Shown here piece by piece: positions 6,015 to 8,102 of a stretch of DNA of 8,102 nt. Source of the DNA: Aquabacter sp. GTDB taxonomy: Bacteria > Pseudomonadota > Alphaproteobacteria > Rhizobiales > Xanthobacteraceae. How positions within the stretch are numbered: the first letter of the stretch is position 1; the number at the start of each line of letters is the position of its first letter. The position numbers were made by a program, and so were the translations under genes. Where the stretch lies: contig JASBUY010000348.1 in NCBI GenBank assembly GCA_030147645.1, positions 1-8,102 on the forward strand, given 5' to 3'. The notes below the pieces were generated by a model. It saw only the letters and a list, made by a program, of their open reading frames with translations, had not been told where the DNA came from and did not search any database.

Positions 6015-7808
6015 ATGGACGCGGGGGCGCGGGACAAAGTCTTTGAGGTCAGCGCCCGTGAGGCGAGGGGGCAGATCCTCGGCCATCTGGCGAGCCTGTC
6101 CGTGCGGCGTGAGGTCGTTCTGGTTCTGCTCGCCTGCGTGGTGGGAGTGCTCGCCGGGTCCGGCGCCACCCTCATGAGCCTCTCGGCCCATTGGCTCCAT
6201 GCTCACCTCTTCTCGACCGGGCCGGGCGGCTATCTCAGCGCGACGCCCGGCCTGACCTCCACTTACATGTATTTCATGCCGGCCATCGGCGGGCTGCTGA
6301 TCGGCCTCTATACGCTCGTGGTGAAGCGGCTGCGGCCCGCGCCCGTGGTCGATCCCATCGAGGCCAATGCCCTGGAGGGCGGGAAGATGTCCCTCCTCGA
6401 CAGCGTGATCTTGTCCAGCCAGACCGTGCTCGGCAACGGATTCGGCGCCTCCGTGGGCATGGAGGCGGGCTATACCCAATGGGGCTCGGGCATCGCCTCC
6501 GCCATCGGCCAGAAGCTGGATCTGCGGCGCAGCGATATGCGCGTTCTGGTGGGCTGCGGCGCGGCTGGCGGTATCGCCGCCGCGTTCCACGCGCCGCTCG
6601 CGGGCGCCTTCTACGCCTTTGAGCTTATCATCGGCGTCTATGCCATTCCCCATGTGGCGCCCGTCATGGCGGCGGCGATCCTGGGCTATCTCTCCGCTCA
6701 GATGCTGGGGGTGGTGGGCACACCCATCATCATCCCCCATGTCCCGGACGTGCTGCCCTCCGATTATCTGCTGTTCCTGCTGCTGGGGTTCGTCGGCGCC
6801 GCTGTGGCGATCGGCATCATGCGGCTCATGACGCTCGTGGAGCAGGGCTTTTCCCACAGCGGGCTGCCGGCGCCGCTGCGTCCGGTGGTGGGCGGTCTCG
6901 CGGTGGGCGCGCTGGCGCTCGTCTCGCCCCAGGTGTTGGCCAGCGGCGAATCGGCGATTCATATCCAGGTGGGATCCGCGATCACGTTGTCGGTCGCGGT
7001 GATACTCGTCCTGAAGACCCTGGCCGCCGCCTGTTCGCTGGGCTCCGGTTTCCGGGGCGGCCTGTTCTCGGCCGCTTTGTTTCTCGGCAGCATGATGGGC
7101 AAGCTCTTCGCCGGGGTCGTGCTACTGGTGGCGCCCTTTGTCCATGTGGACCCGGTGGTCGCGGCGGTGGTGGGCATGGCCGCGCTTGCGGTCGGCATCG
7201 TCGGCGGGCCGGCGACCATGACCTTCCTCGTGCTCGAAGCCACCAGCAATCTCGCCATCACCGGCCTGGTGCTGGTGGCGGCCATCGCCTGTTCGCTGTC
7301 GGTGCGCCTGTGCTTCGGCTATTCCTTCTCAACTTGGCGCATGCATTTGCGGGGCGAGAGCATTCGCGGCGCGCATGATGTGGGCGTGCTGCGCGAACTC
7401 ACCGTCGCGCGCCTGATGCAGCCGGACCCACTCGTCTTCCCCGCCACGGGGCGCATCGGCGATCTTCGGGCGCTGGCGCGCGACCCGTCCGCGCGCGTGG
7501 TCGTGCTCGTGGACGAGGCCGGCGTCTATGCGGGCATTGTGCGCCTGCTGATGATTCTCGGCGCTGACGAAAGCGCGCCCGCATCCGACCTCGCCCTCTG
7601 CCGCGACCGGTCGGTTCAGCCCGCCATGGCTGTGCAGGACGCCCTGAGGCAGTTTTCCGGGAGCCAGACGCCGGTGCTCGCCGTCACCGACGGCACGGCG
7701 CAGAACCGGCCCGTCGGCCTATTCGAGGAGGCCCATGCTTTGCTGGCCTATGCCCAGGCCTTGGAACTGCAGCGCCGCACCCTGTTCGGGGAAGACCCGG
7801 CGACGTGA
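6015..7808 (+). CDS. ClC-superfamily chloride channel/transporter with CBS domains
   Basis: This is a multi-pass inner-membrane protein of 597 residues: a cytoplasmic N-terminus, a ClC membrane domain (about 33-440) and a C-terminal region that reads as a CBS pair (about 463-515 and 528-578). The GREGP motif of typical ClCs appears as GMEAG (148-152), keeping the gating glutamate as E150. The APLAG segment (193-197) leads into FELI, so L204 aligns with the E. coli ClC-ec1 proton glutamate E203. GSGIP is replaced by the EANALEGG region (116-123), and GxFxP reads GLFSA (349-353). These changes fit a divergent ClcB-like bacterial subgroup that I recall from Rhizobiales. ATG 6015 is preceded directly by an in-frame TAG; AGGGG (6005-6009) overlaps the parC stop, so it is likely translated from a parC transcript. 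The transported ion is not proven. Confidence 0.88.
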   Translation: MDAGARDKVFEVSAREARGQILGHLASLSVRREVVLVLLACVVGVLAGSGATLMSLSAHWLHAHLFSTGPGGYLSATPGLTSTYMYFMPAIGGLLIGLYTLVVKRLRPAPVVDPIEANALEGGKMSLLDSVILSSQTVLGNGFGASVGMEAGYTQWGSGIASAIGQKLDLRRSDMRVLVGCGAAGGIAAAFHAPLAGAFYAFELIIGVYAIPHVAPVMAAAILGYLSAQMLGVVGTPIIIPHVPDVLPSDYLLFLLLGFVGAAVAIGIMRLMTLVEQGFSHSGLPAPLRPVVGGLAVGALALVSPQVLASGESAIHIQVGSAITLSVAVILVLKTLAAACSLGSGFRGGLFSAALFLGSMMGKLFAGVVLLVAPFVHVDPVVAAVVGMAALAVGIVGGPATMTFLVLEATSNLAITGLVLVAAIACSLSVRLCFGYSFSTWRMHLRGESIRGAHDVGVLRELTVARLMQPDPLVFPATGRIGDLRALARDPSARVVVLVDEAGVYAGIVRLLMILGADESAPASDLALCRDRSVQPAMAVQDALRQFSGSQTPVLAVTDGTAQNRPVGLFEEAHALLAYAQALELQRRTLFGEDPAT

Positions 7809-7821
7809 TCGCGTCCCGCCT

Positions 7822-7935
7822 TAGAGCACGTTCCGATCTGATTGCACCGCAATCAGATTGGTAAAACGTTCTCTATCAATAGTTTAGAGACTGATTCACC
7901 GATCAGGTTGATTCAACCTTATCGGACAGGCTCTA
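7822..7935. repeat. Two-hairpin palindromic repeat element, copy 2 (modules A+B)
   Basis: This 114-base unit is nearly identical to 2971-3085. Module A has arms at 7833-7845 and 7849-7861 (12 Watson-Crick pairs plus one G-T) with loop ACC and outer arms at 7822-7832 and 7865-7875. Module B has arms at 7899-7911 and 7913-7925 with a single mismatch. It begins TAGAGC and ends GCTCTA, and has lost one T after the B stem compared with the other copies. It fills the convergent gap between the ClC gene and the marC-family gene, starting 13 bases after the ClC stop. Its last three bases, read on the minus strand, are the TAG stop of the marC-family gene. Confidence 0.9.
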
Positions 7936-8102
7936 GGCGCCGTGGAGGCTCAGAACCAGCGCGCTGATGCCGATCCACATGATCTGCATGCCGATGCACA
8001 GCAGGATGAAAGCGAACAGGCGCACCAGGATATTGGTGCCGTTCGGGCCGAGCACGCGCTCGATGTCGCCGGCATAGCGATAGGCGACATAGATGGTCGC
8101 GG
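7933..8102 (-). CDS. MarC-family membrane protein, C-terminal part (5' end outside window)
   Basis: Read on the minus strand, 55 codons and a TAG stop are open to the window edge. The peptide contains IERVLGPNGTNILVRLF followed by a hydrophobic helix (FILLCIGMQIMWIGISALVL) and a short tail ending SLHGA. The G-P-x-G-x-x-x-x-x-R pattern before a final membrane helix is what I recognise as the C-terminus of MarC/UPF0056 (NAAT) integral membrane proteins, usually about 200 residues with six membrane segments; their substrate is generally not established. The gene is convergent with the ClC gene. The stop codon lies inside the end of the palindromic repeat, so the repeat may set the exact C-terminus. 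Confidence 0.75.
   Translation of the reverse strand, partial: ATIYVAYRYAGDIERVLGPNGTNILVRLFAFILLCIGMQIMWIGISALVLSLHGA

Noticed and set aside
5829..6962. Long minus-strand open frame across the parC/ClC junction
   Set aside because: It is antisense to two well-supported genes and its product is low-complexity, His/Gly/Arg-rich, with no motif.

Overview
The window is GC-rich chromosomal DNA whose gene order (lepB, rnc, era, recO, then parC) and protein sequences point to an alphaproteobacterium of the Hyphomicrobiales (Rhizobiales). A Xanthobacter/Azorhizobium-type genome is my best guess, from general resemblance only.

Positions 1-2914 (+ strand) hold a tightly packed housekeeping operon: the 3' part of lepB (signal peptidase I), rnc (RNase III), era (ribosome-assembly GTPase) and recO (recombination mediator). 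lepB/rnc and rnc/era each overlap by 4 bases, and only 6 bases separate era from recO, so the four are probably co-transcribed and translationally coupled. Era carries an unusual, very acidic N-terminal extension.

Positions 2915-3113 form a convergent gap filled by AT-richer palindromic repeats: a solo half-element followed by a full two-hairpin element. On the minus strand comes a small gene (3114-3458) for a predicted exported Gly/Pro-rich protein of unknown function. A divergent intergenic region (3459-3768) follows, with one operator-like inverted repeat and little else that is recognisable.

Positions 3769-7808 (+ strand) carry parC (topoisomerase IV subunit A) and, 8 bases downstream, a ClC-superfamily anion channel or transporter with C-terminal CBS domains and degenerate selectivity motifs. 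A second convergent gap (7809-7932) contains another copy of the two-hairpin element, whose last bases supply the stop codon of a minus-strand marC-family membrane protein gene that runs off the right edge.

Most of the window is conserved core genome. The most interesting signal is the repeat family: about 114 bp, two adjacent hairpins, TA-ended terminal inverted repeats, and base changes between copies that preserve the pairing. It occurs in both convergent gaps and not in the divergent one. No phage, CRISPR, toxin-antitoxin, tRNA or rRNA feature is visible, and I see no clear evidence of an undescribed multi-gene system.
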